From Prevotella sp. OH937_COT-195 (GTDB taxonomy: Bacteria; Bacteroidota; Bacteroidia; Bacteroidales; Bacteroidaceae), in contig NZ_RQZH01000004.1 of the NCBI RefSeq assembly GCF_003932845.1, positions 57,884-121,883 on the forward strand: DNA of 64,000 bases, in the 5' to 3' direction. Positions 18,639 to 28,538 of the stretch are shown here, one piece after another. The position numbers and the translations under genes are program-made. Numbering within the stretch: the first letter of the stretch is position 1; each line of letters starts with the position of its first letter. The notes beneath the pieces are model-generated. The model saw only the letters and a program-made list of their open reading frames with translations. It made no database searches and was not told where the DNA came from.

Positions 18639-20585
18639 TTATTTATATGTATATTTCTCCAGCATTTTCAGCGTTCGGAGAATTTCGGCCACATTCATAG
18701 CAAACGACATTGCCCCCCGGGCATGGAACGGTGGGTTGCCATCGCTCATCTCGGGTATTGTGCCAAGGCAGTTGAAAAACATTTCGTCTTCATATCCCAC
18801 CATTTGTCTCTCTATGAAACTCAGGCGTGTCATTCTATATAGTTTCAAGCAAGCCTCCATGTAGAAACCACCGAGCCACGGCCATGCCGTACCTTGATGA
18901 TAGGCATAGTCACGTTGCGAGTGCGGTCCTACATACATAGGGTTATACCCTCCGCTCTTCGGTGAGAGCGAGCGTAGCCCCTTGGGTGTGAGCAGTTCGC
19001 GTGTACAGATGTCTATTACCGACTTTTTCTGAGCACGGTCGAGTGGCGAATAGTCGAATGCCGCGGCAAAAATCATGTTGGGGCGAACGCTCCAATCCAT
19101 CATGTTGCCATCTACATAATCGAACAGATAGCCGCAATCGTTCAGGAAAGTGTCTAAGAAAGACCGGCGCGTTTTTTCCGCATGTTCTTCCAAGCGGGCA
19201 ACATATTCCGTGTCATTGCTTATGCCTGCAAGTTTTGCTGCGAACTTCAAGGCGTTATACCACAACAAGTTGAACTCCACGATGAAGCCCGTACGCGGAA
19301 CGATTGGCTTGCCGTTGTCGGCAGAGTTCATCCATGTAACGGCTTTCTCCCTGCCTTCCGTGCGCAAAAGTCCGTTCTCTTCGAGTGTCAGATTCGGGTG
19401 TTTGCCCGCCATGACAAACTCTATTATGTCTCGCACCAATGTGCCATAGTTACTTATACATTTCTCCTCGCCGACATCCTTGGCATATTGCTGTATTGCC
19501 CAAATTGCCCAAAGCGGCACGTCGGGTTGTTCTATCTCGTAAATCTTCACAGTTGACGGTCTGCCCTCCATAAACTCTCGCAGTCCTCGTTCTGCCGTCT
19601 TCATAACGAGTTCGAAATAATTCTGTTCTTCGATGGCGAGCGTCAATCCGGGCAGTGCTATGAAAGTGTCTCGCGCCCGGCACTTGAACCACGGATACCC
19701 GGCAAGTATGTAGCGGTCGTCTTTCCCTTTGCGGAAATGAAACTGATGTGCCGCATTTACCAAGCAGTGGAAAAAATTGTCTCGTGGCGAACGTTCCTCC
19801 ACTTCCTTTTCAAACAAAGTCTTCAACGAGCGCGTCTTAACCTCACTCGTAGATGCGGCAAACAGCACGCTCTCTCCTTTCTTTATGTCCATCTCAAAAT
19901 ATCCCGGAACATACAAGTCTTCGTTCGACGCATATCCTCTTTCTTGTTCCTTGGGATACTCAACGCCCCGATACCAATAAGGCATGAATACGAAATCGTT
20001 CTTTTTTGAGAACTGCATGTATAATTCCGGATATCCGGCGTACATGCAGGTGCATATCCCGTTATCCACGTTATGGTACTCACGGCTTGCCACGGAGTTC
20101 TCGTGGGTGAACTCCTTTACGCTGCGGAAAGCGAGGAACGGGCGGATACGCAGTTTCGTTGCCGAATGGGCATCGACAAGAGTGTATCGTATCAGTATGC
20201 GGTCTTCATAATGTTGGAAAACCACTTCCTTCTTCAACATAACCCCACCGACACGGTAAAGTGTTGTAGGAACTTTGTCACAATCAAATTCACGGATATA
20301 TTTATGTCCCGTCGGACTATAATGATTGCCCTGATATTTGTGCAGTCCGAGATTGAATTCCGCGCCATGCTGAATTACCGTGGCATCGAGCGAAGACAGC
20401 AATACATGGTTATCATCGTCAAGTTCAGGCACAGGCACGACGAGCAGTCCGTGATATTTCCTTGTGTTGCAATCCACTATCGTGGAACATGAATATGCCC
20501 CCGAACGATTGGTGCGCAACAACTCTCGCGGCAAAACCTCCTCAAGGTTGGTCATCATAGCCTTTTCAAATCTAAGATAGCTCAT
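18639..20585 (-). CDS. Glycogen debranching enzyme (amylo-alpha-1,6-glucosidase, GH133)
   Basis: From the ATG at 20585 this is 648 residues. An N-terminal domain (ELLRTNRSGAYSCSTI, NTRKYHGLLV) is followed by an (alpha/alpha)6 catalytic domain with WFKCRARDTFIALPGL, LLTPKGLRSLSPKSGGY and RDYAYHQGTAWPW, all typical of bacterial GH133 debranching enzymes. It should cleave alpha-1,6 branch points of glycogen in the cytoplasm. I rejected the upstream start at 20648 because its 21 extra residues have no family likeness. First gene of the glycogen trio. Confidence 0.93.
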   Translation of the reverse strand: MSYLRFEKAMMTNLEEVLPRELLRTNRSGAYSCSTIVDCNTRKYHGLLVVPVPELDDDNHVLLSSLDATVIQHGAEFNLGLHKYQGNHYSPTGHKYIREFDCDKVPTTLYRVGGVMLKKEVVFQHYEDRILIRYTLVDAHSATKLRIRPFLAFRSVKEFTHENSVASREYHNVDNGICTCMYAGYPELYMQFSKKNDFVFMPYWYRGVEYPKEQERGYASNEDLYVPGYFEMDIKKGESVLFAASTSEVKTRSLKTLFEKEVEERSPRDNFFHCLVNAAHQFHFRKGKDDRYILAGYPWFKCRARDTFIALPGLTLAIEEQNYFELVMKTAERGLREFMEGRPSTVKIYEIEQPDVPLWAIWAIQQYAKDVGEEKCISNYGTLVRDIIEFVMAGKHPNLTLEENGLLRTEGREKAVTWMNSADNGKPIVPRTGFIVEFNLLWYNALKFAAKLAGISNDTEYVARLEEHAEKTRRSFLDTFLNDCGYLFDYVDGNMMDWSVRPNMIFAAAFDYSPLDRAQKKSVIDICTRELLTPKGLRSLSPKSGGYNPMYVGPHSQRDYAYHQGTAWPWLGGFYMEACLKLYRMTRLSFIERQMVGYEDEMFFNCLGTIPEMSDGNPPFHARGAMSFAMNVAEILRTLKMLEKYTYK

Positions 20586-20733
20586 AATTACTCTGTAATA
20601 TAGGTTTTTATAAGTTTGACAATCTTGTATTCCGTGTGGCATACCCATGTTTTAAATACGGGCACGGAATTTCTTTTCGTTGCAGATACCCTTTCCATTT
20701 ACTTGCCATGTCAACGGTTGTTGCAGGTACAAA

Positions 20734-21666
20734 TCAGCAGGGCATGATAAAGTTCAGCACCTCTTGTTCCACCTCTACGCGGAAATCTCCGTGTATGTTG
20801 TCGAGCATGCGACCGTCGATATTGACAGGTGCATTCGACACCTCCACGAAATCTACTCTGCGTGTGCGGTACGGGTGTACGCTCTTGTGGTTCAGAATCT
20901 TTCCCGAAAGGTAAAGATAGAAGCCTTCGAACAGTTGCATCATCTCAGGATGATACACCACCGAAACGTCCAGCAATCCGTTGTACGGCACGGCATTCGG
21001 CGTCTGCCCGTATCCGAGTGCATTGCCCACACACACCATCATAATCTTCCGTTTCACCACGTCTGTGTTTATCTTTACGTGCATCTTATAGTCTTTCCTC
21101 CTGAACAACAGCAGCACGAAGGAGAAGATAAACGAGAGAATGCGCGACCCGAAGAAGCGACGGGTCCTCCTACGGAGGTTCATTATGTCGGACAACAGCC
21201 CGACGTTGACACTGTTAAGGAAGTAACGGTGACGGCGGTTGCCCTGCTTGTCGGCATACCTTATGCAACCTAAGTCAATCTTCCTCACCCGGCGAGCGAT
21301 TATCCAATCTATGTTATGCTCTATTTCGCCAACCTCCATTTCCCAGAACGAGGCGAAATCGTTCATAACCCCGTTGGGTATCAAGCCCAACGCTATTTCG
21401 TCGCGCACATGTTTCTCGGCATTCATCAGGCAGTTGGCAGCATCGTTGAGGGCAGAGTCGCCACCAACCACCACAATGGTTTTGTATCCGTTGTTTATGA
21501 ACATCGTTATCAGGCGTTCCACGCTCTTTGTGTTCTCGCTCTGAACTAAGTCATACTCCACGCCTTTCTCCAAGAGACAGTGTTCCACTTTCTCCCGGAA
21601 TTTATGACGGTTGTGCGTGGCATGTTTCGGGCAATACAATATGCCCCATTTCGACTGTTTCTCCAT
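20734..21666 (-). CDS. Diacylglycerol/lipid kinase family protein, atypical motif
   Basis: This 310-residue protein has the fold signature of the DAGK catalytic domain. The nucleotide loop reads VVVGGDSALNDA, whereas most members have GGDGTxNE, and the next motif reads IPNGVMNDFA instead of IPxGTGNDFA. The C-terminal half, with a beta-sandwich ending in EVEQEVLNFIMPC, is normal. It may phosphorylate a lipid such as diacylglycerol or sphingosine, but the altered ATP-site residues leave activity open. Starts 8 bp after the second miaA on the same strand, so the two are co-transcribed. Confidence 0.82.
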   Translation of the reverse strand: MEKQSKWGILYCPKHATHNRHKFREKVEHCLLEKGVEYDLVQSENTKSVERLITMFINNGYKTIVVVGGDSALNDAANCLMNAEKHVRDEIALGLIPNGVMNDFASFWEMEVGEIEHNIDWIIARRVRKIDLGCIRYADKQGNRRHRYFLNSVNVGLLSDIMNLRRRTRRFFGSRILSFIFSFVLLLFRRKDYKMHVKINTDVVKRKIMMVCVGNALGYGQTPNAVPYNGLLDVSVVYHPEMMQLFEGFYLYLSGKILNHKSVHPYRTRRVDFVEVSNAPVNIDGRMLDNIHGDFRVEVEQEVLNFIMPC

Positions 21667-21674
21667 CTCTTGGT

Positions 21675-22616
21675 TTATTTATTAAAAACGTATAGTTTCC
21701 TCTCTTCTCTTAATTTCAGGATGCGGTCTATTTTTTTCTCCATGGGCAAACTTGCGTCTATCCATTTTATCTCCGTCCCCCTGCGTTCCATTCCGCGGAA
21801 CCATGTCATCTGCCGTTTTGCAAATTGGTGGATTGCCGTTTCCAGCAGGCGGAACATCTCATCGCGGTCAATCTTTCCGATGACATACTCCGTTACGTAT
21901 TTATATTCCAATCCGTAATATATGAGGTCTTCCGGCGGCACACCGCTCTTAATCAATTCTCTCACCTCCTCCGCCAGTCCCTCGTCAAGTCTCTGCCGCA
22001 GTCTCCTCGTTATCTTCTCCCTGCGTGCATCGCGGTCTATCGCCACCCCTGTCACGAGCGAGTCCGTCCGAGGCATTTTCCTTTCTCCGACAGGTCTGTC
22101 GGCATTGTATGTCTCTATCTCTATCGCACGGATTGCGCGTTGTGCCGTATCCACATCGGTTGTGTTGTGCATTGCCGAGTTGTTGCGTTCTTTCAGCCGG
22201 ATCAGTATAACCGTAAGTTCCTCGAGCGTCTTACCTTCGAGACTCTCTCTCAATGCTGCGTTCTGCGGCACGGGCGACAGGGCATACCCTTTAAGCACCG
22301 CTTCGATGTAAAGTCCCGTGCCTCCGCACAGTATCGGCTCTGCCCCCCTGCCCCTTATTTTGTCGTAAACCTCGTGGAAGTCTTGCTGGTACTGAAAGAG
22401 GTTATATTTGGTTCCGGGCTCTGCGATGTCGATAAGATGATACGGTATCTGTTTTCCTTCAACCACATAGTCTGAAAGATCTTTTCCCGTACCGATGTCC
22501 ATGCGGCGATACACCTGCCTGCTGTCGGCGGATATTATCTCTCCGCCTATACATGCCGCAAGACGTGCCGCAAGTGCCGTCTTGCCGCTTGCAGTGGGGC
22601 CAAGTATCGTTATCAT
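21675..22616 (-). CDS. miaA: tRNA dimethylallyltransferase, copy 2
   Basis: This 313-residue MiaA starts directly with the P-loop MITILGPTASGKT and has SADSRQVYRRMDIGTGKDL, LCGGTGLYIEAV and the C-terminal RQMTWFRGMERRG. It is divergent from the copy at 1202-2137: here the segment after IGTG reads KDLSDYVVEGK and the spacing differs. The P-loop begins at residue 6, so no later start is possible. The -7 element ends only 6 bp from the ATG, which suggests a leaderless or near-leaderless transcript. Followed at 8 bp by the lipid kinase gene. Confidence 0.92.
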   Translation of the reverse strand: MITILGPTASGKTALAARLAACIGGEIISADSRQVYRRMDIGTGKDLSDYVVEGKQIPYHLIDIAEPGTKYNLFQYQQDFHEVYDKIRGRGAEPILCGGTGLYIEAVLKGYALSPVPQNAALRESLEGKTLEELTVILIRLKERNNSAMHNTTDVDTAQRAIRAIEIETYNADRPVGERKMPRTDSLVTGVAIDRDARREKITRRLRQRLDEGLAEEVRELIKSGVPPEDLIYYGLEYKYVTEYVIGKIDRDEMFRLLETAIHQFAKRQMTWFRGMERRGTEIKWIDASLPMEKKIDRILKLREERKLYVFNK

Positions 22617-22621
22617 GTTTG

Positions 22622-22668
22622 CAAAGATATATAATTTATTTGAAACGAAGAAAAATTTTCTTCGTTTC
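22622..22668 (-). promoter_or_regulatory. Promoter and 27-bp palindrome before miaA copy 2
   Basis: On the minus strand, TATCTTTG (22622-22629) fits the -7 consensus. Just upstream, 22642-22668 is a near-perfect palindrome with 13-bp arms (GAAACGAAGAAAA) around a single central base. It covers the place of the -33 box, so it could be an operator or a DNA cruciform. Confidence 0.5.
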
Positions 22669-22815
22669 TATTATATTATTCTTCATTCGGAATAGCAATG
22701 TCAAGCGAGGTTATTTTTCCATCTGCCTACACAAAAAGCAATCCGCAAATTATCGACAACGATATAAAACAGACATACAAGCACCGGCATCTTTTTGCAT
22801 TCGGGTGCTCTTTAC

Positions 22816-23008
22816 CCCAAATCTGTCATCAGACCGCATTTGCTTAGATTTGCCATTGCCGTTACGCTTCCCTACTGCTTTAGCCAGCTTGCTGACATCT
22901 GCGCAGCCATTACATCTCGACGCAGCCCGCTACGCCTTCGATGAAACGGCTGTACATCTGCCCAACAATCGGACAAAATCGGTTGAGGGTTCTAATGACA
23001 GATTTGGG
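22816..23008 (+). mobile_element. 193-bp MITE, copy B
   Basis: Same length and ends as the other copies. Flanks are TTTAC (22811-22815) and TTCAC (23009-23013), a 5-bp duplication with one change. It lies between the promoter of miaA copy 2 and the end of the kinase-RapZ gene. Open frames across it (for example RICLDLPLPLRFPTAL) recur in every copy and are not real proteins. Confidence 0.85.
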
Positions 23009-23050
23009 TTCACTATTTCAAAAGCCGTAAAATGATTTTCAATTCATCTC

Positions 23051-23122
23051 CTTTCGCAAAGCAAATTCGCCCAAATTACTTACCAAATTCGGCGAAATTG
23101 GTCATCAGTTTCGCCGAATTTG
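23051..23122. repeat. Intergenic palindromic repeat, unit 3
   Basis: GCAAAGCAAATTCGCCCAA followed by a 17-bp stem with one mismatch at 23084-23100/23106-23122 (CAAATTCGGCGAAA at its base). It starts 43 bp right of MITE copy B. It lies 57 bp after the stop of the minus-strand kinase-RapZ gene, so a terminator role is possible. Confidence 0.6.
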
Positions 23123-23178
23123 CAACACCGTTTGTCGTTGTCTGCATTTCGCGTGGTTGTCCGGCGTATAACAATTTG

Positions 23179-24732
23179 TCACTTGGCAGGAAAAATCTGT
23201 GTTATTTCCTGTTCTCGGTGACACAGTCTTACCTCCACTCCGAACCTGTTGTTTATGTGTTCTGCAAGGTGTTGCGCAGAATATACCGAGCGATGCCTGC
23301 CGCCGGTGCAACCGAAAGAGAACATCAACGAGGTAAAACCGCGCTGAATGTAGCGTGCCACATGGGCATCGGCAAGTTGGTACACGTGTTCGAGGAATGT
23401 AAGTATCTCACCGTCGTCTTCAAGAAAACGTATCACAGGCTCGTCGAGTCCGGTAAGTTTCTTGTACGGTTCGTACCGCCCGGGATTGTGTGTCGAGCGG
23501 CAATCAAAGACATATCCTCCGCCGTTGCCGCTCTCGTCTTCGGGTATTCCGTTTCGATATGAGAAACTGTAAATGCGCACCACGAGCGGTCCCGTGCCGT
23601 CGTACTTTGAGAAAGTGGCAGGCCCGTCCTTCGGGTGTGCCTTATAAACATCGCTGTCGGTGGTTTTGTATCCGTCGGCACGCACCGCCGCAGTCTCTTC
23701 TTTTACGGCAAACTGTGGTTGTGCGGCGAGCCTGCGCAACATGTCTGTCATGTACGGATAAGGAAAAAAATCGAGTTCCAAGAGTTCGCGCAGATTCTGC
23801 ATTGCCGGCGGAATGCTGTCCATGAAATGCTGTTTGCGTTCGAAATATCCGCGAAATCCGTATGCACCGAGCACCTGCATGGTGCGGAACAGTACGAACA
23901 ACGACAGCCGCTGCACGAAATGTCTCACTGACGGCACTTCGATATAGTTGCGCAGCGAGTTGTAGTACTCATATACGAGTTCGCGGCGCAGTTTGTGTGG
24001 GTATCTCGCCGATGCCTGCCACAGGAACGAAGCGAGGTCGTAATAAAACGGCCCGCGCCTTCCTCCTTGGAAATCAATAAAATACAACTTGCTTTCGGAT
24101 TCCCCTTTCTCGGCAGACTTCAGCATAACATTGCGTGCTTGGAAATCCCTGTAAAGAAAACAGTCATACTTTTCCGAAGTCAAATCTTTTGCAAAAAGTC
24201 GGAAATTGGCTTCGAGTTTCATTTCGTGAAAGTCTGTTCCGGAAGGTTTCAGAAAACAGTATTTGAAGTAGTTCAGATCGAACAACACCGAGTCGGTATC
24301 GAACTCCGGCTGCGGGTGACACTTGTCCCAGTCCAATCCTCTTGCCCCGCGTATCTGTATGTTTGGCAGTTGGCGAATCGTTTCCACGAGCAGTTCCTTC
24401 TCTCTCCGGTTATAGCGTCCTCCCGCCTCACGTCCTCCTTTCAACACATCGAAAAGCGATACCGAGCCGAGGTCTTCCTGCAAGTAACACATCTCGTCTT
24501 CGGCAACGGCAAATACGCGCGGAACCGGTAACTGCCTGCTCCCGAAATGTCGCGCGAGATATATGAATGCACGGTTCTCGTCGCGACTCGTGCCTACGAC
24601 ACCTATAATTGAAGAGCCGTCCGTGGCGGTCATTCTGTAATACCGGCGGTTGCTTCCCGCACCCGCCATCTTCTCCGTGGCAACAGGCATCTCTCCCCTG
24701 TATTTCCGGTATAGTTCAATAAGACTTTCCAT
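23179..24732 (-). CDS. APH-type sugar kinase fused to RapZ C-terminal domain
   Basis: From the ATG at 24732 this is 517 residues. The N-terminal two thirds is an aminoglycoside-phosphotransferase fold with YLQEDLGSVSLFDVL, the catalytic loop FLYRDFQARNVML and IDFQGGRRGPFYYDLAS; relatives include AmgK, the anomeric kinase of cell-wall amino sugars. The last 150 residues match the C-terminal domain of RapZ (YSFSYRNGIP, LTGLDEPVIRFL, FGCTGGRHRSVY), which in E. coli binds glucosamine-6-phosphate. The RapZ P-loop domain is absent. A GTG at 24759 overlapping the previous stop is an alternative start. A role in amino-sugar sensing or recycling is inferred. Confidence 0.85.
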   Translation of the reverse strand: MESLIELYRKYRGEMPVATEKMAGAGSNRRYYRMTATDGSSIIGVVGTSRDENRAFIYLARHFGSRQLPVPRVFAVAEDEMCYLQEDLGSVSLFDVLKGGREAGGRYNRREKELLVETIRQLPNIQIRGARGLDWDKCHPQPEFDTDSVLFDLNYFKYCFLKPSGTDFHEMKLEANFRLFAKDLTSEKYDCFLYRDFQARNVMLKSAEKGESESKLYFIDFQGGRRGPFYYDLASFLWQASARYPHKLRRELVYEYYNSLRNYIEVPSVRHFVQRLSLFVLFRTMQVLGAYGFRGYFERKQHFMDSIPPAMQNLRELLELDFFPYPYMTDMLRRLAAQPQFAVKEETAAVRADGYKTTDSDVYKAHPKDGPATFSKYDGTGPLVVRIYSFSYRNGIPEDESGNGGGYVFDCRSTHNPGRYEPYKKLTGLDEPVIRFLEDDGEILTFLEHVYQLADAHVARYIQRGFTSLMFSFGCTGGRHRSVYSAQHLAEHINNRFGVEVRLCHREQEITQIFPAK

Positions 24733-24755
24733 TAAAAATAGTTTTGTGGAAACAT

Positions 24756-24944
24756 TCACATCGGTTCGTCGTCATCGTCTCTGCGCTTATTCTCCCACTG
24801 CACTATGAAGAAATCTACAAGCAACAGAAGCATGAATATGCCGAGTGCCATGAAGAACGACCCGGTGAGCAACCGCAGACTGACGGCAACTATCAAGAAT
24901 GCCAACCACTGCCACGGACTTATCCTGTAATTCTTTATATCCAT
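24756..24944 (-). CDS. Small two-helix membrane protein
   Basis: This 62-residue protein has two hydrophobic stretches (WQWLAFLIVAVSLRLL and SFFMALGIFMLLLLVDFFIV) and an acidic, charged tail (NKRRDDDDEPM). No known family is recognised. Its stop lies 24 bp before the ATG of the kinase-RapZ gene, so both are probably on one transcript from the -7 box at 24961-24968. Confidence 0.7.
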   Translation of the reverse strand: MDIKNYRISPWQWLAFLIVAVSLRLLTGSFFMALGIFMLLLLVDFFIVQWENKRRDDDDEPM

Positions 24945-24960
24945 AAGTTATATTTTTCTG

Positions 24961-24968
24961 CAAAAGTA
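24961..24968 (-). promoter_or_regulatory. -7 element for the small membrane protein
   Basis: TACTTTTG on the minus strand fits TAnnTTTG, 17 bp before the start codon; no clear -33 box. Confidence 0.45.
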
Positions 24969-25112
24969 AACAAAATTATCCATATAAAGAAATATAACAA
25001 GCAGGTATTAAGCAGGCAAGTGCGCAACTATTCAGAATTAATATTATATGTAATGTATGTTTTTTCCTACTTTTTCTTTATGTGTGGTATAGTTGCATAC
25101 CCTTGTTTATGA

Positions 25113-27749
25113 CTAATAATTATATACCACTCCCAGCATTATATAACCCGGCATTCTGTCGTAACTCTCGGTAGAGGTATAGTATGGTGTCGTTATTGTT
25201 TGCCACCATTTCATTTCACGGAGATTCAATATGTTCTTTACCGTCAGTGCCAGCATCAGTTTGTTTATCTTGTAGTCTATGTTGCAGCCAAGATCGTACA
25301 AGTTGTCACAGTAACCATTGCCTTTCACACGGTTATATCCTAAAAGCAGTTGACTCCTAAAATCATTGATGTGAAACAAAAGTTTGGAATTTATCTCTAT
25401 TCTGTCCATATCGTTCCTCGTGTTTGTAATACTGACAAGACTACTGTTATGGGAATATTTCATGGATATTTCACCATTTAATATTGATTTGAATTTTGTT
25501 GCAAGGTTTAGATCTGAAAACACGGAACATGCTTTTATTTCATTCCTAACATTGTTAATGCCGGAAACATTCGTCAGGTAGTTAAAAGATAATGTTCCTT
25601 TGAAATTAATCGGCAAACGCTTAAATCTCTTATCGACAGTGACTATAAAATGAGCATTATCTTGGTTTCCGCCATCTCCATATCTCGTAATGCTGACAAT
25701 GTTGTTTTGGACAATATTCTGCATCACGGCATTTCTTACCGAAGAAAGATTTGCCCCGAGAATGACATAAAATTGTTTCTGTATGTTAAAGTATTGATAC
25801 GACAGGGCGAGTTGGTTACTTTTATTATATGGCGAAATAATGTCGGAACCCATCGAAATCTCATTGTAGGCATTAACTATGTTCTTACCGGATAATTTCT
25901 CCATATCGATAAGTTCGTTGCCACGCATTAAGGTAATCGAAAGGTTGTGAGATGTGCCGAATTTATAACCTATCTCTGCCAACGGATATACTGCCCATGA
26001 ATGGTTCGAGAATCTCGAAGTGTAACGGTTGTTTTCAGAGACCAACATTGCTCCTATCCGGTATCTTATCTTATGCGAATTGTTTTTCAGGTAGAACTTC
26101 AATGCCAATTCGTTCATGTCTAACCGTTCGTCGTTTCCTGCCATACAATTTCCACACGCCAAACTTAACTTTTGGGTATCATACAGATAAGTCGCCGATG
26201 TCTCAAATTTAAAGTTATCCCTCAATACGAATGAATATCCCAAGCCTAATGTCGCATGCAATCTTTCCGTATTCATGCTGTCGTTATAAATATACTTGTT
26301 ATCCGCTGTCATGGAATATTGAATGGGAAGTATCTTGTTATTGGTATGCAGTTGTTTTACACGTTTCCAACGATCATATCTTACATTGGCAAAGGTGGAG
26401 AACATGCCGTCTCCGACACCAATCTTGTTTGATACATCTGTCTCTGCGGAAAAAGAATGCTTGTTGTTCCGCATGACATAATCGTTCGCTCCTCCCCCGT
26501 CAGTCCTTGCGTCTCTACCGTCTTTCATGCCGGTGGCATCAATCCTCATGTTCACCTGCGTATGAACGTTGCTCAGCGGTTTCCAATCTGCCTTGAGTTT
26601 CCCCAAGAATAAATTACCCTTCTGTTCATTGTCTGAAAAGGTGTTTACCACGGAATTGTCTGAAAGGAAAACGTCTTCCCTGTGCGACCGCCCGGCTTGA
26701 TCGACATGATTGAGCATGAAATTTCCACTCACAACTAACTTTTTTGAGAACTTGTATTTACCGTCAAACAACATGATATTGCTCAAATCCTTATGAACAT
26801 TGTCCGGTTTATAAAAAAGGCTGCTTTCCATATCCGACAGCTTCATACTTACACTTCCGTCCGAAACAAGGTCTTCGACATCAATCATACGTTGGATGTA
26901 TTCTCTGATGGTAAACAGCGGCACGCCGATGTTGTTGCCTGCAAGTACCGAGGTAAAGGAAAACTTTTCTACCGCTCCCATGGTGAACGATTTAAGGCTG
27001 TAACGCTTTTCATATCAATAGTTCAGGTTTGCACGTCCGGAGATTTTGGCGAGTCCCTTTGTCTTTATGTTCAGTGCAAGTTGGTCTTTCTGACTGAACC
27101 TGTCATCGATGTTGCCTTCCTTATAGTTTTTTATGATTTCTGCACCGTCGACAATTTCTGCAGCCATGTTTTTCAACACATATCCACCGGCATCTTTAGT
27201 AAACAAGTCCTTACCGTCAACGAGCAGTTTGTTCACCACATCACCACCATACAACACACTTCCGTTCTCTCTTACATTCACGCCCGGCAACCCTGCGATC
27301 AAATCGGCAACGCTGTTTTCAAATCCGTTACTGAAATGTTTTGTGTCAAACTTAATGGTATCGCCGGAAACCTTCACGCCTGAATAGAAGCCCTTTACCA
27401 CCACCTCGCTCAACATTGTATTGTCCTGACGCAATACTATGTCCAAATCTTCACGTCCGGATATTATTTCCCGTATGTAGTCCTTATATCCGATGCTTCT
27501 CACAACCAACCAATATGGCTGCTTGTCTCTTTTTGTATCTATTCTGAATTTTCCGTCTTTCTGCGTTGTGCCGCAAGTCACCATTGGCGGTGTCAGAAGG
27601 CTGTCGTTGTACAATAAAACAGACGCTCCCAACACCGGTACGCCGTCTTCTCCTCTCACCTGTCCTCCGACATACACTTGCGAGTATATGACAAGAAAAG
27701 GGGAAAAACAAGACAACACACAAATACATGCTCGTTTCGACACCTGCAT
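25113..27749 (-). pseudogene. TonB-receptor-like outer-membrane barrel, broken by in-frame TGA
   Basis: Two open stretches lie in the same frame and are split only by one TGA at 27015-27017. Before it: signal peptide, a carboxypeptidase-regulatory-like domain (GVPVLGASVLLYND, FRIDT) and a plug domain (VADLIAGLPGVNV, NKLLVDGKDLF). After it: some 620 residues of alternating strands typical of an outer-membrane barrel, ending MPGYIMLGVVYNY. A single G-to-T change from GGA (Gly) would give the stop. It pairs with the GLPGLI gene upstream, a usual partnership. Either a recent nonsense pseudogene or a split product; the C-terminal part alone has no signal peptide. Start is the ATG at 27749; a GTG lies at 27764. 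Confidence 0.82.
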
Positions 27750-27757
27750 ATATCTAT

Positions 27758-28462
27758 TTACCACTCTTTCTTATTATCGTCAACTTTCATGGAGTTGATA
27801 TTTTCCAATTTCTTTTTAATGTCAAATCCCGTCATTTTATTGAAATCGGCTTCCTTTATCTTCTTTCCTTTCGTAGGTATCTCCAAGTTCGATTCTTCAA
27901 ATTCGGAAATATCTTTCAAGTCAATGATATATGCGGGGAACTCCATACGGACAACAAGTCCCGGCAATCCATTATAACCGAATGGTACGTATGGGAAAGG
28001 AACATCGGTCGTAAACCATGCAATGATGTCGGGATTATCCCTTAACACAGCCTTGGAACAAGGTTTACCGAGGATAGTATCCGCTTGTGAAACAATATCC
28101 CAATCGTTTCTTTCTATTTTTCCTTTCGACAGATACAATTGTTCGTTATACTCCGACTGTCTGATACAAGTACTATCTCTGAAATCCATGAAAATATTCT
28201 TCACATCTATAGCCATCGGCATTTTATCTATACTTTCAGGCTCTTTCCTGAACAGATAGCGTCCGTCATAAACGGAAAGTGAATATATTTTTTTGTCTTC
28301 TTTTATCCTTTCCAACATGATATTCCTTGCCATCTCATTTTCAATCTCCAGAAATCCCTCATGCATTATAAATGTTGAGACATAGGTACACTTTATCCCT
28401 TTCGGTTATGCACCTGCCGAAAGGGATAAGGCGGAAAGTAAAAATATAATTATTAACTTCAT
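27758..28462 (-). pseudogene. GLPGLI family protein, broken by in-frame TAA
   Basis: The body (about 200 residues) ends with the family motif NGLPGLVV followed by a lysine-rich tail. It lacks a secretion signal if read from the first long ATG at 28366. Reading upstream in the same frame gives a clear signal peptide from the ATG at 28462 (MKLIIIFLLSALSLSAGA), then TAA at 28406-28408, then PKGIKCTYVSTFI joining the body. A CAA-to-TAA change would explain this. The stop sits in the loop of a perfect 13-bp inverted repeat. GLPGLI proteins are secreted partners of barrel proteins like the one downstream; function unknown. Confidence 0.78.
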
Positions 28463-28538
28463 AGATAACTATTTAAAATCATTTCCGTTTCTTCACTACA
28501 ACAAACTCGTAACTCTCACTAACAATTTTTCCATTTAG

